Shown here one piece after another: positions 21,381-33,830 of a stretch of 64,000 nucleotides of DNA. The notes below the pieces were generated by a model, which was not told the origin of the DNA, made no database searches, and saw only the letters and a list, made by a program, of their open reading frames with translations. The stretch comes from Vanessa cardui (lineage: Eukaryota > Arthropoda > Insecta > Lepidoptera > Nymphalidae), in NCBI RefSeq assembly GCF_905220365.1, contig NC_061130.1, forward strand, positions 10,733,501 through 10,797,500, written 5' to 3'. The translations under genes and the position numbers were made by a program. How positions within the stretch are numbered: position 1 is the stretch's first letter; every line of letters starts with the position of its first letter.

Positions 21381-24300
21381 GACCCATGTTTTTTTATTAA
21401 ATCGAGTTTTTCTATCAAGGAATTTTTAGGGTTAAGAATTTATAAAATGTTTCGCCCTATCGTAAAAAGCCATTGCTATAATAGCCGACTAATATTTTTC
21501 CATTTACTTTAATATGAGTACATTGAATTCACTTACATAATAGTAACTCAATATAGATTTATTTAGATAGAACTCAGTAAGCCGATTTTATGATCCAAAC
21601 CGTCCACCGTCGTCGCCACTAGTGAGGCGGCCTCAGCCCAACAGTCGTTGTCGCTGCTGAGCTGAGGCTTGCTTGCGAGACTTAGGTATCTACTTAAGTA
21701 CTTAGATATCCACTTCGCTGACATTGAAAATGGTATTTTGAATCCATAATGAATAGGTAGCATAGTTTGATTAATTTACCAATGATCAAAACTATTTGCA
21801 TCGATTTGAAAGTATATCAATAAATTTTGGAGTATCGAAAATTACTAATAATACAACTGGTAACAAAGGACATGAGTAGTGGCACTCTGTAATAATATAA
21901 TATTTAATTTTAAACAATACTTAATTTCCGTTTAACAAATTCATATTAAATCGAATTGTCGTTAAAATCTTTTGAAGTGTGAAGTTTATAGCTTGAACAG
22001 ACACACTGCAGTAATCCAATTTAAACATTCAAGTAATATCCTAATCATTTGTTTATTAACTAGCTCTTAAGCAACAAGTTACAAAACATGCCGTTGATTG
22101 CTTGTCTTAATAAATTGGTACACATACAGTTGCCAAATCGTTAACGAGTTGAACTCGGCAAGTGAACAGCAAAATTTATTGTTTCGATAAAGTACTCTTT
22201 CGCCTTTATATTACAATACTATTGCCATAAAAAACGTAAATTATGTAAATGTCTAAAGAATATTGTCTCAAAAATATCACATAAAAATAAGTATATTATA
22301 TCATTCCTATAACTTAACATAACTATGTATTAAAAAAGTGTAGATATTTACAGAATTTTCTCCCACAATAGGTATCGTGGTAATAAAGAAATTTGTTCAT
22401 AAAGCATTTCTTATAGTGTTGCATTAACAAAACTAAAGTTTCAGCATTAGTGTACAGACTTGACGACAGATGGCGCTAGACGCTAATGACGTCGACGGCG
22501 GGGCATTAAATTATTTTTACGATCTACCCGCGCGATCTAACACAACCGTCCAGTATACTGCGCTGTTTCTTTAGCTTTAATATTGAGTTATGGGTTTAAA
22601 GAGCTAATAAAATTGTTGAAGAAAATGTCTGAACATTATTAAGTTATTTAGTGTCGTAATTAGTGTTCAGGGGAATTATATTTTGCTTAAAAATAAATAA
22701 GGTGTAACTTTTAACTGAGTAACTAATATAGAATATTGGCTTTCTACAGTTTTGCCTGTTGGTAAATATAAGAAAGACTTATAAATATTATGTAATTACG
22801 CACCTAAGCACCCTTCATATCTGTCTGAGTGAATACTAGCCTATCATGATATTATGTATTATACTGTACATTATCTCAATATTTGTCATAACGAAAATCC
22901 TTCAAATGTTATAATATTTTCTTTTAATGTATAAAATTTAATTCCAATATTTTCCTTTTCGGGGAAATGATTGCCCGAATTCTTGTCCCCGTTTTAATCG
23001 GTCTTAATTTATTTATACAGAAACTTGTTTAAATTCTTATTGGTATATGACTGTTAATAGCTCTTAAGTAAATAAAAATAAGTATGTAAAAGGGAAAATA
23101 TTAAAAATAAGGTTAATAATTATTATAGTCAATGTTGATACTTGTCTGTTACTTACTTACACATTGGAATCCAATACCGAACTCAATTAAAACAATAAAT
23201 TGCTTCAATAACCTAGTTTAATACTAATATTCTTGCAATCTTATCTATAAATTGTCTCGTTGGTATTAGTAGTCAGTAAGTAAAAAAAAAAAAAAACAAA
23301 AGAAAATCACAGGACATTCGCTTTGAAACATTTATATTTTCTCTTTTGAAATATTGTCAAAAAAGGTTCAGGTTCAAGGTTCATTATATATAACAAAAAA
23401 TGTTATTTAAAATTAATTTAATTTTGATGTATATATAATACAATCAAAATCGTAGGCACGAACAATACTTAGCACTTTTGACATCAATCATTTTTTTTAA
23501 TTCAAGATAGCGAGTTTCGAGAATTCTTACAAATAACCACTGCCCCAGTGAATATTTGGGATATTTTTAGGCTTCAGTTATTATAAGACTTAGCATAGTA
23601 GATACTCGGAATATTTGCTCCCATTACCTTTATTTATTTACATTCATAAAGAATGTTGACAAGTATTTTTGCTATCTGCTTGGATGTATTATATCCAACA
23701 ATAACGACTCTAACGAGCATAAACAATGACTGACTTAGATAAAAAAATGTATGAATCTTTCATACATTATACAAATATTTCTAAAAATAAACGTTATCAT
23801 GTAGCTTCCATTTTATTTCATGTTAATGTATTTTATACGGTCTTGCTTTTTATATGATAACGCTTTAAGCAATAACATTACGCAAGGCCCACAGGCGCGG
23901 AACAGCATCGCTTGACGTGAGTGAAACTACAGGAAACAGCTAGTCTGCATATAAACATATAAAATAAAACTTCAATAAAGGTATATCTCGACTCGCTTAA
24001 ATTTTATTTATGTATGTGACTACAGAACTCCGTCAGTAATTAAATGATTTGGAAAATTCTTGTTTTGATTAACAAGTATACTCAATATTTTCCGTTTGGC
24101 CGCATTTAAATTTGAAGAAAAAAAATTATCCTCGAGAATGAAAAATAATTTGAACTCGGATTTTATTAATACTTTATTTCTCAAATAATAATACTATTTG
24201 TCATCTTAGAAGATATCTGAAATTTTTGTTTGATAAATTTTTTTAATATTTTTTTCGTGTCGTTCAAGTAGATTTTTGATCGAGTCCCTTTTTTTACCAA

Positions 24301-24670
24301 CGTAGAATATATGGCGCGCGAGGTATAGCGAATAATTGAGAAATAGCTGGTTTTAAATAAATATGAAACCCCGATTTATATGTGAGACACTACGCTATCA
24401 GGCAACGTATTAAAACGCCCGTAAACCTAGTCTAGACTGCGCTGTTTAAACACCTCGCAAATAGACACATGAGGCATAAATCGCTAAGTGAACCTCAGAA
24501 ACGTGATATTGTTCGCATTAATTATACAATAAAGGTAAATTATAGCTTTGTTTCGAAATGAGCAATGAAAAATACGTGTGGAATTAATGCATTTATTTTA
24601 ACAGAAATGAATAAGACTATCTACTAATTATATTATTGTAATTATTTATTTACTCTGCGTTGTTTATTAT
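21381..24670. other. No gene; mostly AT-rich, one GC-rich patch
   Basis: The patch at about 22440-22570 is CpG-rich and carries a CTCF-like motif. Short GC-richer patches also lie at about 21590-21720, 23880-23940 and 24300-24440. No exon or repeat is recognised. A 14-A run lies near 23283. Confidence 0.45.
22467..22479 (+). promoter_or_regulatory. Candidate CTCF-like insulator motif
   Basis: CAGATGGCGCTAG closely resembles the core I recall for insect CTCF (AG[G/A]TGGCGC). It sits in a CpG-rich non-repeat patch that also contains TGACGTCGAC. A single 13-bp match in 64 kb can occur by chance, so this is only a candidate. Confidence 0.3.
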
Positions 24671-24915
24671 TCACTTATCATATTTTCTACTGCCAAACAA
24701 CAGTCTTCAGTATTATTGTGTTCCGGTTTGAAGGGTGAGTGAGCCAGTATAACTAGAGACACAAGGGACATAACATCTTCCCAAGGTTGTTGGCGCATTA
24801 CTGATATTTGGTTAATATTTCTTACAGCTCCATTGTCTTGGTAGTGATGACCACTTACCATTATGTTCCATTTGGTGATCCATTAGTTTGCCCGCCTACC
24901 CGTGTTATAAAAAAT
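24671..24915 (+). mobile_element. Family B repeat, 3' two thirds
   Basis: CTACTGCCAAACAACAGTC, GTTCCGGTTTGAAGGGTGAG, GAGCCAGTATAACTAGAGAC, GGGACATAACATCTTCCCAA, GTGATGACCACTTACCAT and TTTGCCCGCCTACC are followed by a TTATAAAAAATC end. This is one of the two best-preserved copies and defines the A-rich 3' terminus. Confidence 0.85.
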
Positions 24916-25072
24916 CAAGGTAATTAACGTTTAAATATAGTACTATCAATTAATAAACAGGGCAAAAACAATATATTAATATATTTGATTACCTGTTTCA
25001 ATTTTGATTTTCAATTTTTTTTTAGATGTGATGATTAGCTGATAATTAATAATAATTTCATCAGATTGATAT

Positions 25073-25232
25073 CCAGTTGTCACTCGCGGCTTCGCGCTTA
25101 AGGCGGTCCTTCCTTGAAAGTCAAGTTTGCTAAACGCCAAATTTCATCAAATTCGGTTCATTGGGTTGCTCGCGAAAGAGCGTCAGACAAGCAGACAGAG
25201 TTACTTTCCCATTTATAATATTAATTTAGATA
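25073..25232 (-). mobile_element. Helitron-like remnant
   Basis: ACTCGCGGCTTCGCGCTTAA, AAATTTCATCAAATTCGGTT and CAGACAGAGTTACTTTCCCA are followed by TTTATAATATTAATTTAGAT. This is the order expected of the AGCGACCCG-type family read from its 3' end. Its CTAG terminus has decayed. Confidence 0.6.
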
Positions 25233-25440
25233 ATATAGGTAAAGATTGTGACTTTCGACCACTGGGCGAAACCTCGTTACTATAAAATAGTAATTAGCGA
25301 GTTAATCGTCAATTCAATCATCATGTTGTAGTATTGATTTAAATGTGAAGCTATCATAGGTTCGAAACGTTATTTCTAGAATAACATGCAATTTACACAG
25401 GTATGTTAAATACATTCCATACAATAAATTTATTGTCAGC

Positions 25441-25633
25441 GAATACTAAATCAACTAAATTTTTGTCTTTCTGTCTGTTTTTCCGTCTAATCTCTGGAAT
25501 GGGTAAACCGATTTTGACAGGGTTTTCACAGGCAGATAGATAGCTGATGTAGTTACGAGTAACATAGGCTACAACAATAACTTTTTTTAAAATTTAAAAA
25601 ATTTAATGCACAAAGTCGCGAGCACAGCGGCAG
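25441..25633 (+). mobile_element. Helitron-like remnant, GCACAGCTAG-type family
   Basis: GTCTTTCTGTCTGTTTTTCC, TCTCTGGAATGGGTAAACCG, AGATAGCTGATGTAGTTACG and TCGCGAGCACAGCGGCAG match the complete copy at 38043-38330. The terminal CTAG is mutated. Confidence 0.65.
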
Positions 25634-26451
25634 TTTATATTATGAACAATTTACGGGCTGTTACCTTTTCCTAGATTGTAAATTTCTTGGTTCGTATGAC
25701 AAAACGTTAAATAACTATGATACATATTACATAAAACCTTACCTTTAGACAATATGTTATAAATAATATAATGGGTAATGTCAATAGTTTCTCGTAGCAA
25801 TGAAAAGCTACTTTCTCTAAGGTCATCGCGATCGGATCAAGCCCTCCGTAATCCGTATGGCCTCATAAAACTAATATCACGACGTAAACTAAGTTATTAA
25901 GTAGAAAACAGCTGCGTCCGAAGCTATCTGCCCGTGCTTACGAGGAACACGATCAATTTTAATGATAATTAGAAATGAGACCACACCGATCTCAATTCTG
26001 TTTTACAAGTGAATAGATTGTTCACGTTTTTGTCGTTAAATAGTGCGTAATTTTTTTCGTTAACGAATCGCTTGTTTTACGACAAGTTTACTAGGCTAAA
26101 TTATTGTTCTAACTGTATATATCTATATGTACATATCTAAATAAAGCGGTGATACAGTTTGTTACATTACGTTAGAATAACATTTTTTTTAATTTTAGAT
26201 TTCTGCTAGAATTCGTAGTGCTCTCGTAAGTCTCTAGTGCTCTCACAATTCCCTCAGGCCTCACTCTTTAAATCCAATGTAATAGATCCAATATATTCAT
26301 ATGATATAATATTTACATTGGCAATATTTACTTACGATTACGATTTCCCGATAACATTTTACGAGGGTTTTCATAAATTACACATTTACATATACATAAT
26401 GAATTCCCTTTGGTTGTACATGGACTTTTATCTTAACTATTGATGCAACAA
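25634..26451. other. No gene seen
   Basis: AT-rich. A GC-richer patch lies at about 25905-25960. No coding or RNA signal is found. Confidence 0.45.
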
Positions 26452-26513
26452 TATAAACATATAGACTTATAGACTAGTAAGTAGTAGTAGTATAGACTAT
26501 AAACATATAGACT
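26452..26513. repeat. Short direct repeat flanking a GTAGTAGTAG run
   Basis: TATAAACATATAGACT occurs at 26452-26467 and again at 26498-26513, on either side of a short TAGTAG repeat. The second copy overlaps the end of the Helitron-like element by two bases. Confidence 0.7.
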
Positions 26514-26706
26514 AGCTGTGCCCGCGACTTGGTGCGCGTTTGGAATAAACTGAAATTTTATACATAATACTTAAATAAAAAGAAGCCTAAGTTGCTTTTT
26601 ATTACATCAGCTATCTGCCAGTGGAAATCAAGTCAAATTCGGTCTAGCCGTTCCAGAAATTAGTCGGAACAAATAGAAAAACACAAATTGTAAAAAAAAT
26701 ATTACG
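26512..26706 (-). mobile_element. Helitron-like remnant, GCACAGCTAG-type family
   Basis: Read on the minus strand, the element ends AAGTCGCGGGCACAGCTAG with a T next to it, an expected Helitron 3' terminus. The body carries the complement of CATCAGCTATCTGCCAGTGG and TCTAGCCGTTCCAGAAATTA, as in the other copies. The 5' end is not sharply defined. Confidence 0.65.
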
Positions 26707-27685
26707 ATAAAAATCTTTATTGGTTATAAATATTATTAATAACCGCTGATATTTTTGGTGAACTTAAATAAATACATTATTATTTATACACGCGAAGGAG
26801 TTAAAATATTGACCAATATTATTAATTATCATTATAATTCATATGATATTAATTACAGTAATTTAATTATTAAAATGTCCGCTAATAGGTGTCATTTTAT
26901 TAATACAGCAATAGAATGAAAATGTAATTAACGAAATATCGTGTTAGAGACTCTTAAAGGCCACGAGAGCTGAGACTGCATGTAGGAAAGCAATAAGACG
27001 GCTATTAAGCGCTGCACCCGCGAGATAATCGCTACAATAACAACAATTCGTGCAATCTAATTACAGCGAATTCAAATACCGACTAGAACATTCTATTACA
27101 GAAATCGAAATGCTTGCCAATTTTTTTCATGTATTTTCGGAAGGCAGACAGACGTTTAAATGGGACACCAATTTGTAAATGGATACCTTCTCACGCTTAC
27201 AGGCTCTGTTGCCTGCCTGGTCGAACAACATGGAATTGCTATAGCGCCAACTAAATTTTATTTATAACAAATTAGTTAGCCTACTCTGCGAATAAATAAA
27301 TATATGAAATATAATAAACTTTCATGATGATCGATGAAATGACGTCGAACTCATCTTAAACAGAATATTTTGAAAATAAGTAATTACTTATAAGTAAATT
27401 ACTATTATATATATTATTTATTATTAATTATGAATATTTTATTTTAAAACAAGAAAAGTAAATGTGGGCCACGTCTGCCAAGAAGACGACAAGCCTGAAG
27501 TCCAGGGAAGGGTTGCTGATATTTAGTAAAAATATAAAATGCCAAAAATGTATAAAAGTATAATGTAAAAAAAGGCTCGTGCACCTGTGAGCCGGGCTCG
27601 GGCGTGGATATTGTAAATCAATTTGCGTTTAACTGACAGTTATTAAAATATTGAAATTTTTTTTAAAAATTAAATGGCGCGATGT
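26707..27685. other. No gene seen
   Basis: AT-rich at 26750-26900 and 27290-27440, with many TAAT cores. A GC-richer stretch at about 26950-27010 is unassigned. Confidence 0.45.
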
Positions 27686-28030
27686 AGGACGTGACTTCTC
27701 CATATGAACAAACGTATCGACTTTACTCCGCGGGAAATTCCCATGGAGCCTTGGTGCCGCAGACTCGTATGGGGCCCTCATATTTTCTTCTTCAGACGGT
27801 CCAAGGAGGATGCCCAGGATCGCTTGGATCTGCTGTGGCGAGCTCTAACAAGAACTGCGCAGGGGATCAACATCGCCCCTTGAGGATAGCTCCGCCAATA
27901 TCCACAAGCAGAGCACTGCACGGAAGGGAACGCGGATTCGTTATATCGACACGATCACGCATCCTCTCCGACCTGTTGTTTATATGTAGGAATCCCACAT
28001 GACCCGGCTTCAACAATCCCGGGAATCCCG
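27686..28030. other. GC-rich fragment of unknown origin
   Basis: Composition jumps from AT-rich flanks to about half GC. The plus strand has an open frame of 103 codons (27691-28002). An overlapping frame starting at the ATG near 27704 contains PWCRRLVWGPHIFFFRRSK and RLDLLWRALTRTAQGI before a stop. The minus strand holds GFLHINNRSERMRDRVDITN. None of these recalls a family I can name, and no frame stays open across the whole patch. It is most likely a decayed transposon or retrogene fragment. Confidence 0.4.
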
Positions 28031-28186
28031 TTATGAAGGTTTGCGTTATCTGAAAAAAGAAATGGTTTTGGTTACTACGATAACATAGTAAATTGCTTCA
28101 GAGCGGATTGGTTTTATTTTTTCAATACTTTTAAATGATATTACTTTTTGTTGTTTGAATTGAATATTTAGTTTCAATAATTAAAA

Positions 28187-28204
28187 AATAATAATAATAA
28201 TAAT
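28187..28204. repeat. (AAT)n microsatellite
   Basis: About six uninterrupted AAT units in an AT-rich context. Confidence 0.8.
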
Positions 28205-30345
28205 TCGACATCAATGTTATCTACCTATTTATGACAATTTATTTTAACATGGTTTTGATTTATTATATTAAATTATAATTTAATAGAAGATGAATAAAAT
28301 TTAAATTCAGGAAATATATGTTGGTTTGTGCTTAATTTCAATATTTCGACTTACTGACTTTACCTATTACTTAGCACAGCAACGCGTGGCTGGGTGAGCT
28401 ATATTTATATCTATATATATATAATAGTACATGAAAACCTATGAAAATGATATGGAATATAAATATTTTAAATTTTTAGAATGCTTCTTTAAATTCAATT
28501 GCATAAACTTTTGAATAAAATCACTTAAACACTTAGTTTGTACGTCAATTTGCATAAAACAATGAATATTTAGACAAAGATAATAGCAAATCGTTTCAAA
28601 GTCTGAATATCTTAAATAAAATCATTGTTTATTTTTAACATTTGAGCTCTGGTGTATAATTTATCAAATAAGTTATTAAAACAGTCGTTACACGTGTGTT
28701 CTTTGTTCTTTGGACGCGTTCGCCTTGAACCCATCGTTTTGGACGCATGAACTATTTTGTAGAACAGATATTATAACCTATCATTAAATTAAGTCCAGAC
28801 GCGATTGTGGATCAAATAGTGGTTTTTTTTTTGTTTCCACGAGGCAGGTTTACGATCAGACAATACCGATACATTAGTTACTGCGAAGAACTATTACAAA
28901 AAATTCGTTATAACTGTATCATTAAGAGTATAAAATTACATTTTTTTTTCATCGGAATATAGCCTACTAAAGCGCTTATTTACATTTATGAGAAGTGATC
29001 TTATAAAAGATGTTACCTTAGATATTTCATGCCATCAATTATAAGTAGAATGTGTTCAAGAACAATTGGTAATTGACTTCCATCTTAATAATTATTACAA
29101 AGCAAAGAGGTCTGCGAATTCATCACTATCATTAGTTTTATTGAATGTTTGTCTGTCAGTTAGCGCTAATTATTGCCGACATCAATTTATAAAATCTATG
29201 CTAATATAAAGTTTGTTGTTTTTATCATCTTAATGTTAATAGGTATTTGAAAATAGTAAATTGTTCTTTTTTAAAATTAAATATCATTCGAAAGTAATGT
29301 ACCAGTTTTAGTTTTTCAAAGAAAGTGTCAAAATTCGAACACAATATATTAATAGAATACATAGTATTTTTTATTTTATTATTCATACTACAAATTCCTA
29401 CCTATTCCTTCAACGTTATGTCAATCATCTGTCAACAATGGGATTAGTGTTGCCACACGTTTATATTTCTATTACAACTAGTTCATTTATTATTTAAAAC
29501 AGAATGCAGTAAGACAATTTATTATTAGCTATATAGCTGTAATATAGAGGTTAACAAACTTTTATTTAATGATCTTGGTATTTACATTGCTTACACGTAT
29601 ATAATTCCTAATCTCATGAGGCAGATTTAGTTTACCTAATTTCATATTGGGTATGATAGATGAATAATTAAAAAATGCTGCGTATAGCGTTATTAGAACG
29701 TGGTAGGTCCTTTATCTGGAGTTAATGTCAAATTGATCAACTCATGATTTACGCCTATTAGTAATGTGATATCTCACTTAACTTGTATCGAGTTACGCGT
29801 AAAATGGTTCCGTATTATTCTTGCCCGCGGCGTCCCTCTGTCCTGTTTGTTATAAATACTTTGCTTGATGAGTTGATTATAGATAATTTATTTCGTTTAA
29901 AGTTACATTCATTCAACTATTTCCGTATTTGAATGTAAAACACATTATTTTCGGAGTATATCTGAAGGATTAAATAAGAATCCTGAGAAAATATTTGTTT
30001 TAATCGTACTCTATTATTATAAAGAAAAATCTTTGTATTTTTGTGCATGTGTGTGTATGTAATGATTAAACTCAAAAACAACAGTGCCAGTCTTAAAAAT
30101 TCGTTTACGGTATATTCTTCTACAAAAGATGATGGATCTTTACTTAATCTTAAGTCACGTAACTCAAGGTTTATGACAGTGTTCTAATACATCTGACCAA
30201 GTTATTCATACTTCTGTTTAAAGTCTTAACCAAATGAATGATATTGGTATCAAGACTATTTAAATCAATATGGATTGTAAGTATAAATAGATAATGTGCT
30301 ACTGCGTTTCCAAAAAAATATATAAATAAAATCTTATATCCATCC
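28205..30345. other. No gene seen
   Basis: AT-rich sequence. A GC-richer stretch at 28690-28760 contains TTTGGACGCG and TTTTGGACGC 38 bases apart but no reading frame. Nothing else is assigned. Confidence 0.45.
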
Positions 30346-30478
30346 CCGCGAAGCCGGGACGGGCCGAATGAGCCAATGTAACTAGGCATAAGAACCTTAC
30401 ACTTTAGTTGGTAGCGCACCGGTGGTAACCACTTACCACCAGCTCATTTGCCCGTACGTCTATTATATAAAAAAAAAT
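30346..30478 (+). mobile_element. Family B 3' end joined to a Helitron-like scrap
   Basis: GAATGAGCCAATGTAACTAG, GTGGTAACCACTTACCACC and GCTCATTTGCCCGTACGTCT, ending TATATAAAAAAAAA, are the family-B 3' half with a large internal deletion. The preceding CCCCGCGAAGCCGGGACGGG looks like the palindromic end of the AGCGACCCG Helitron-like family, so two elements are fused. Confidence 0.65.
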
Positions 30479-30872
30479 ACATTTCTGACATATAATACAC
30501 AGATCGTTGTTTTTTTAGTGTTATTGTTCATTCAAACGTTTGCAATTGATGGATGTTGCATTTGACAGGATGATTGATACTTAAACGTTATTTTATAGAT
30601 GATACTTATACGTTGAAATTATAAAATCTAATTATAAAAATATTCTACTTATGTTATAAAAAAATATATAGGTTATTATTAAAATAGTACTGGCTCGATT
30701 TAAGATGGTAATTTAACAGGATATCGAGGTTTTAATTAGGATTCGATTTTGAACCTACATGATATCGAGGTTTAGATTAGAATTCGCTGAACTATAAAAT
30801 ATTTACCAGTCTTTAGTAGTTTTCAGTGAATTCGAAATTTAAATAAGCGTATTTTTATTTACTAGTGAGTAA

Positions 30873-31048
30873 CTAGTGCTGCCCGGGGCTGCGCTCGTGT
30901 TTGAATTTGGCATTCAAGTGTTAGAGGTATAATAAAAGTAAGTAAGTATAATAAAATAAATAATGTAGCTTTTTTTCTATCTTGGGATTCAAGCTTATTT
31001 ATACCAAATTTTATTCCATTCCGTTCACTAGTATGGACGTGAAAATTT
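30873..31048 (-). mobile_element. Helitron-like remnant
   Basis: On the minus strand it ends GAGCGCAGCCCCGGGCAGCA followed by CTAG and T. The body is decayed but includes a CCAAATTTTATTCCATTCCG block. It abuts the SINE copy at 31059. Confidence 0.5.
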
Positions 31049-31058
31049 AACGGATTCC

Positions 31059-31295
31059 ACCATCACTGAAGTTTCATGTGCTTTATTTGTGTTTATAATT
31101 CATCTCGTGCTCAGCGGTGTAGGAAAACATACTGAGGAAACCCTCATATGATTAATTTTAACGAAATTTCGCCACATGAGTATCTACTAGCCCGCATTGG
31201 AACAGTGTGGTGGAATATGCTCCAAATCTTCGCCTCGAAAGGAGAGGAGGCCTTAGCCCAGCAGATGGAAATTTACAGTCTGTTAATGTAATGTA
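31059..31295 (+). mobile_element. SINE family A, tRNA head missing
   Basis: TTTCATGTGCTTTATTTGTG, ATAATTCATCTCGTGCTCAG, GCATTGGAACAGTGTGGTGG, GAGGAGGCCTTAGCCCAGCA and TTACAGTCTGTTAATGTAAT follow the family order from just after the head to the end. Similarity to the 32361 copy is high. Confidence 0.85.
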
Positions 31296-32348
31296 AAAGT
31301 GGAAATGACGATAATCATGATCATTGTATACAAAAATACAGACGAATTGATAACCTCCACCTTTTTGAAGTCGGTTGAAAACCATGCCAACAAATTCACG
31401 ATCGCTTGGAATCACTTAAAAATATGTCGTAAATATATATTTTTATCAATCTATGAAACTGGAGGTTTTTACGTAAGTTATCTTCCATCTTTGAGTAACG
31501 GTGTACAATGTGCAAATATTTCATAATATCATTTAAACGTACATAATTTTCCACCCCGTAGCGTCTACGAAGTTTTTATCGGCTCCACGTGTGAGAACGA
31601 AACGCTGTAATCAAACTAAGTAATTGCTCCCAAAATTCTCGTTAAGGTAATTCAAAGCACGTCTTTTATGAACTTTGATCACGTGTTAGATTAAATTTGT
31701 GTGAATTAACTCTTTCGTACGATTTATTAGGTAATATAGAAATCTAGTTTATTCAAATCTACGTAACGTTTGGCTCTTAATAATTGTGTAATCCTCGTAT
31801 TGATTAAGTATACGTTTTTTTGCGCCCATGCCGTAAGCCGAGAAAGCATATCTTCAGGTGGTGGTTCAAGTTAAAAAAAGTTACTGTAAATTCTTATTAG
31901 AAACAGAAGTGGACACAGATTCTTCCTGCCATTTTATGCAAATGCAAAATAGTAGACACGGTGTACCACTACCCTCACGGAGTGTGCTGCGTGGGAGTCC
32001 AGAGGCAGTCATTAACGCTATCCTTGGTAACGAGATGTGAAAAAATGTATTGGGTAGAAAACAGTGTTAATACGACACTGAGGGCATCACTACAACTAAT
32101 ACAACTATCCTTAGTGAAATACGACAAGAAATTGCTTACCTACCTTCTACTGACTTTAGTTGATTTACAAATGAAACTAAATAACATAAACAAGATTTGC
32201 AGACAAGTGTTCAATTGACTGACAACTAGGTGTCAACAAAGAAAGCGACGTTTTCCATGTAAGGTTTTTAAGGATGTTTTCGGTAATTACGTTATGTCCA
32301 ACATAGGATGCAAACGTTCTAATTACTTTAATACAATTTCTACATTAC
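31296..32348. other. No gene seen
   Basis: Open stretches at 31858-32218 (plus) lack domains and splice context. A CpG-containing patch lies at 31550-31610. Nothing is assigned. Confidence 0.45.
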
Positions 32349-32650
32349 GACTTATTGCATAGTGAGATGGCCCAGTGGTTAGAACGTGTGCATCTTAACC
32401 GATGATTGCGTTTAAACCCAGGCAATCAACGCTGATTCATGTGCTTAATTTGTCTTTATAATTCATCTCGTGTTCAGCGGTGAAGGAAAACATCGTGAGG
32501 AAACCTGTATGTGACAAATTTCATAGAAATTCTGCCACATGTGGATTCCACCAACCAAACCTGGTTCCAAACCTTCTCCTCAAAGGGAGAGGAGGCCTAT
32601 AGCCCAGCAGTGGGAATTTAAAGGCTGTTGTTGTTGTTGACTTATTGCAT
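32349..32650 (+). mobile_element. Complete SINE family A with 12-bp target-site duplication
   Basis: GACTTATTGCAT occurs at 32349-32360 and again at 32639-32650, exactly bracketing the SINE at 32361-32638. The element starts with the tRNA-like head AGTGAGATGGCCCAGTGGTT, then ACCGATGATTGCG (decayed B-box region), the conserved ATAATTCATCTCGTG block, AGGGAGAGGAGGCC and CCCAGCAGTGGGAATTT, and ends in (TTG)n. The perfect duplication shows retroposition by a LINE machinery and a fairly recent insertion. It is the reference copy for the others in this window. Confidence 0.95.
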
Positions 32651-33320
32651 GTGAATGTGCATTTTAATACTCAAAATATTCGTTGCATTCGTTGAATAAA
32701 CGAAATAATAATAATTCCATAAAAACACTTTACATATAAACTACACATTTTGCAACCATAAAATATTAAATTATTATTTGCATGTAACAATTATTTATTA
32801 TATATCTCCACAATGAACGTAAATATAATCTGAGTGTCCTTTGAAATACATTCTTGCTTGTCAATGAAATAATTTATATCGTGGGATCTCGAAAGGTCGA
32901 GCGCTACAAATATAAATAATATTATAGTATACTGTTTTAGTTCGATCTCGATGATACTTATCTTTATGTCTCTTATGTATTATGCAAGGTCAATAATATA
33001 TTTATGAGGTTTAAAAATAAGACAATATTAGGATACGACAATATGGTATACCTTATTAAAAATATTAAAGAAGAAATTCAGTAGCAGATATTAGTATAAG
33101 ACTCGGGTAAATTAATATCACTACAAAATTAATAATTCATTTGCCCTTATCCTGTCTTTTATGTTTATTATTCATTCTCGAAGGGCTAAGAGTCCGTGCT
33201 CTTGCTTAACTTAATTGCTAGATTTTTGTGCATATATTTCCTTTTATTTGTAATCACTTACAGATGACGATGCCAGATTGTGCTCAAGCGATGTCATTAA
33301 ATTAAGACAAATGTTTATTA
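32651..33320. other. No gene seen
   Basis: AT-rich non-repeat DNA. Confidence 0.5.
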
Positions 33321-33324
33321 ATGA

Positions 33325-33830
33325 GTTTCTCGTGGAGTGCCTGGTTTCATCGGTTCTCCCTGTCTCTTACCATTGATGTCGTATGAGGCGACTAAGAGAC
33401 AGGGTAATAGCGTCCTCTCTACACCATACTTCACCTACTGGCTTAAAGCTTTAACAACACATGCTCATGGTAACGATTTTGGCCCAATACATGAGGAATT
33501 GACAATTGTCCAGATAAATAGGATCCCAGTTCTTGACAGACCCGTTAACCGTCGTCGTTGTCAGAATGGCATGAAATGTAGAGAGATCCACTAAATTGAA
33601 CACCTGAAGTTAAAAAGATACGAAGTGGACGCTTGACAAAGGAGTCAAGCGTCATAAGGATGCGTTTTGTTTCAGACGCCCCTGAGGAAGATGACAGCCA
33701 GAATGGCCTCGTATTGCCGTACGCTCTGGAGAGGAGTGCGAGAGTGCAAGATTACCTCCACCCTCGGGCATGACTCCGCCGAGTCATCACCGATAGCACT
33801 ATCACAGTGGTTTAAATGTATAAGAATCTT
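33325..33830. other. GC-rich unassigned fragment, probably LINE 5' UTR-like
   Basis: Contains CTCTTACCATTGATGTCGTA followed by TGAGGCGACTAAGAGACAGG, an inverted repeat at 33628-33653, and AGAGGAGTGCGAGAGTGCAA with CGGGCATGACTCCGCCGAGT further on. These phrases resemble untranslated 5' sequence of lepidopteran RTE-type LINEs as I remember them. That is recollection, not a match I can demonstrate. Plus-strand open stretches exist (33337-33594, 33667-33921) but show no protein domain. Confidence 0.35.
33628..33653. repeat. Perfect 10-bp inverted repeat, 6-nt loop
   Basis: GACGCTTGAC (33628-33637) pairs with GTCAAGCGTC (33644-33653) around AAAGGA. It is inside the GC-rich unassigned fragment. 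Confidence 0.8.
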
